From: Actinomycetota bacterium
Lineage (GTDB): Bacteria; Actinomycetota; Thermoleophilia; Gaiellales; Gaiellaceae
Direction of reading: 5' to 3'
Length of the DNA: 16,111 nucleotides
Assembly: GCA_005883245.1 (NCBI GenBank)
Contig: VAXT01000170.1
Span: 1-16,111 of the forward strand
Positions within the stretch are counted from its first letter, which is position 1; each line of letters starts with the position of its first letter. The notes beneath the pieces were generated by a model. That model was given only the letters and a program-made list of their open reading frames with translations. It was not told the origin of the DNA and did not search any database. Shown here piece by piece: positions 14,516 to 16,111 of this stretch. A program made the translations under genes and the position numbers.

Positions 14516-15656
14516 GCAGAAGTGCGTCGCCTTGGCCGCCGCCCGAGCAGATCGCGGCGAGGCCGAGGCCGCCGCCGTTTCGTCGCAGCTCGTGCACCAT
14601 CGTCCCCACGATCCGGGCGCCCGAGGCGCCGATCGGATGTCCGAGCGCGACCGCGCCGCCGTTCACGTTCACGCGCTCCTCGTCCGCACCGAGCATCTTC
14701 GCGGAGTTGAGCACGACCGATGAGAACGCCTCGTTCAGCTCGACGCGCTCGACGTCGTCGATCGTCTTCCCTGCCTTCCCGAGCGCGATCGCGCCGGCCT
14801 TGGCGGGCGTCCGCGCGAGATAGGCGAAGTCGTCCGCGACATAGCCCTGCGACACGATCGTCGCCAGCACCTCGAGCCCGCGCCGCTTCGCGAACTCCTC
14901 GCTCGCGACGATGACCGCGCCCGCCCCGTCGTTGACACCCGGGGCATTGCCGGCCGTCGTCGTGCCCTCGGCATCGAAGACTGGCTCGAGCGCGGCAAGC
15001 TTCTCCAAGGACGTGTCCCGACGAGGCCCCTCGTCGACGGAGACGTCGCCGACCGGAACGATCTCGTCCGCGAACCAGCCCTCGTCGATCGCCCTCACGG
15101 CCCGCTCGTGCGAGCGCAGCGCCCAGCGATCCTGCTCCTCGCGCGAGATCCCGAGCTCACGGCTCACGAAGGACGCCTGCTCGACCATGTGACGCTCGTC
15201 GAACGTCGAGATCAGCCCGTCGTGGGTCATGGAGTCGATCAGTGTCCCATCGCCGAGCCGGTACCCGAAGCGCGCGTTCCTGAGCAGATACGGCGCGTTC
15301 GACATCGACTCCATGCCGCCCGTGACGATCAGCTCGTGGTCGCCGGCGCGGATCATCGCGTCCGCGATCTCGACCGCCCGGATCGACGACGCGCAGACCT
15401 TGTTGACGGTGTCCGAACCGACCTCCTTCGGAATGCCGGCGCCGATCGCTGCCTGGCGAGCCGGGGCCTGCCCCACTCCCGCCTGGAGCACCTCGCCCAT
15501 GATCACGTACTCGACCTCTCCGGGCTCGAGAGCGGCACGTTCGAGCGCGGCCTTGATCGCGATCGCGCCCAGCTCGGGCGCCTTGTAGCCGGCGAGCCCG
15601 CCGCCCAGCTTCCCGAACGGCGTGCGGGTCGTCGCGACGATCACGGAACGGCTCAT
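14505..15656 (-). CDS. Acetyl-CoA acetyltransferase / thiolase
   Basis: The 383-residue enzyme cleaves 3-oxoacyl-CoA with CoA, here most simply acetoacetyl-CoA to two acetyl-CoA, or runs in reverse. All thiolase catalytic residues are visible: the nucleophile Cys88 in NKVCASS, the ELNEAF segment, His340 in LGHPIGASGAR and the acid/base Cys370 in CSGGGQGDA. The start MSRSVIVATTRTPFGKLGGG is typical. The length fits degradative or acetoacetyl-CoA thiolases; the two types cannot be separated by eye. TACGCT ends 7 bases before the ATG, so the message should be leaderless. A divergently transcribed winged-helix regulator begins 81 bases upstream and may control it. Confidence 0.95.
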   Translation of the reverse strand: MSRSVIVATTRTPFGKLGGGLAGYKAPELGAIAIKAALERAALEPGEVEYVIMGEVLQAGVGQAPARQAAIGAGIPKEVGSDTVNKVCASSIRAVEIADAMIRAGDHELIVTGGMESMSNAPYLLRNARFGYRLGDGTLIDSMTHDGLISTFDERHMVEQASFVSRELGISREEQDRWALRSHERAVRAIDEGWFADEIVPVGDVSVDEGPRRDTSLEKLAALEPVFDAEGTTTAGNAPGVNDGAGAVIVASEEFAKRRGLEVLATIVSQGYVADDFAYLARTPAKAGAIALGKAGKTIDDVERVELNEAFSSVVLNSAKMLGADEERVNVNGGAVALGHPIGASGARIVGTMVHELRRNGGGLGLAAICSGGGQGDALLLEV

Positions 15657-15663
15657 GTCGTTG

Positions 15664-15669
15664 AGCGTA
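15664..15669 (-). promoter_or_regulatory. Candidate -10 of the thiolase gene (TACGCT)
   Basis: TACGCT is followed by 7 bases and the ATG at 15656. It lies in the gap shared with the divergent regulator gene. Confidence 0.5.
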
Positions 15670-15711
15670 ACAACGAGCGTCGAGCCCGCCGCGCGGCGCC
15701 CGAGAGCTCTG

Positions 15712-15734
15712 TAACTCCTGCTACGTTGGAGTTA
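15712..15734. promoter_or_regulatory. Inverted-repeat operator candidate of the winged-helix regulator
   Basis: TAACTCC (15712-15718) and GGAGTTA (15728-15734) are perfect 7-bp inverted half-sites 9 bases apart, just before the regulator ATG. The spacer contains TACGTT (15722-15727), a possible -10. The right half-site contains GGAG at ribosome-binding distance, so protein binding here could block transcription and autoregulate the gene. Confidence 0.5.
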
Positions 15735-15737
15735 GAG

Positions 15738-16111
15738 ATGGATCATCTGGCCGCGGTCGGCGACCCCGAGCTTCGCGAGGCGTTGCTCTTCGCGAGGAGC
15801 CACGCGCGCCCTGTGACCGCCGACGAGCTCGCCCACGACAAGGGCTTGCACCGAAACGTCGCGCGCTCCCGGCTGGAGCGTCTCGTCGAAGCCGGATTGC
15901 TCGCGGTGGGCTACGAGCGCCGGACCGGACGCTCTGGCCCGGGCGCCGGCCGGCCCGCGAAGACGTACGCGGTGGTGCCGCAGCTCGAGTCGATCGAGTT
16001 CCCCGCCGATCGGAGCGAGTCGCTCGCAGGCCTGCTCGTCGGAGCACTCGCCGCGCGGGGCGGCGAGAAGCCGCTACGTGACATCGGCATCGAGTTCGGC
16101 CGCGAGCTCGC
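15738..16111 (+). CDS. Winged helix-turn-helix transcriptional regulator, C-terminus cut by window edge
   Basis: The first 124 residues run from the ATG at 15738 to the window end without a stop. They form a winged helix at about 11-58 (ELREALLFARSHARPVTADE, then LAHDKGLHRNVARSRLERLV), a Gly/Arg-rich wing and the RPAKTYAV segment that ends the DNA-binding domain in ArsR/SufR-like regulators. What follows (FPADRSESLAGLLVGALAAR) looks like the start of an effector or dimerisation domain. GGAG six bases before the ATG is a good ribosome site. The inverted repeat at 15712-15734 is a probable own operator. It diverges from the thiolase gene, so a role in controlling acyl-CoA breakdown is plausible but inferred. 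The ligand is unknown. Confidence 0.82.
   Translation, partial: MDHLAAVGDPELREALLFARSHARPVTADELAHDKGLHRNVARSRLERLVEAGLLAVGYERRTGRSGPGAGRPAKTYAVVPQLESIEFPADRSESLAGLLVGALAARGGEKPLRDIGIEFGREL

Noticed and set aside
13295..14710. Long plus-strand open frame of 471 codons
   Set aside because: It is antisense to hbd, the small membrane protein and thiolase, all with clear products; its composition (Arg, Asp, Val-rich) is that of a GC-rich shadow.

Overview
The DNA is very rich in G+C by eye, uses many GTG starts and wobble-position G/C, and often has a TANNNT box just upstream of a start codon with no Shine-Dalgarno sequence. Together with the gene content (ETF, acyl-CoA dehydrogenase, split B12-dependent acyl-CoA mutase, PduO-type adenosyltransferase, ECF sigma factor) this suggests a GC-rich actinobacterium, possibly of the Thermoleophilia type. 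The taxon is inference only; there is no rRNA marker in the window.

Layout. 1-1444 (minus): etfB-etfA, electron transfer flavoprotein, with etfA running off the left edge. 1445-1642: divergent regulatory region with a 15-bp direct repeat and hairpins. 1643-2560 (plus): secreted M23 peptidase. 2526-5831 (minus): a signalling locus made of a secreted two-module beta-propeller protein, an ECF sigma factor and a membrane-anchored propeller paralogue. 5870-7038 (minus): enoyl-CoA hydratase behind the B12-binding small subunit of an acyl-CoA mutase. 7110-7838 (plus): metallo-beta-lactamase-fold hydrolase. 7985-10269 (minus): PduO cobalamin adenosyltransferase followed by the mutase large subunit. 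10282-10734 (plus): GNAT acetyltransferase. 10710-12397 (minus): acyl-CoA dehydrogenase coupled to a 2'-5' RNA ligase-like protein. 12449-13247 (plus): Xre antitoxin/nucleotidyltransferase toxin-like pair. 13238-15656 (minus): thiolase, a small two-helix membrane protein and 3-hydroxybutyryl-CoA dehydrogenase. 15738-end (plus): winged-helix regulator, cut by the right edge.

How the genes fit together. The mutase large subunit carries Phe85 and Gln203 at the two positions that are Tyr and Arg in methylmalonyl-CoA mutase. Phe/Gln is the published isobutyryl-CoA mutase pair. The window would then encode a full route from isobutyryl-CoA to butyryl-CoA (mutase, with PduO supplying adenosylcobalamin), crotonyl-CoA (acyl-CoA dehydrogenase with ETF as acceptor), 3-hydroxybutyryl-CoA (hydratase), acetoacetyl-CoA (dehydrogenase) and acetyl-CoA (thiolase). 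This would suit valine/isobutyrate or short-chain fatty acid breakdown. The genes are spread over several transcription units, most with their own putative leaderless promoter.

The least explained parts are the ECF/propeller locus, whose three paralogous modules share a cysteine pair next to an acidic loop, and the repeat-flanked structured leader of etfB. No tRNA, rRNA, CRISPR array, IS element or prophage gene was seen. No stretch over 300 bases lacks a gene.
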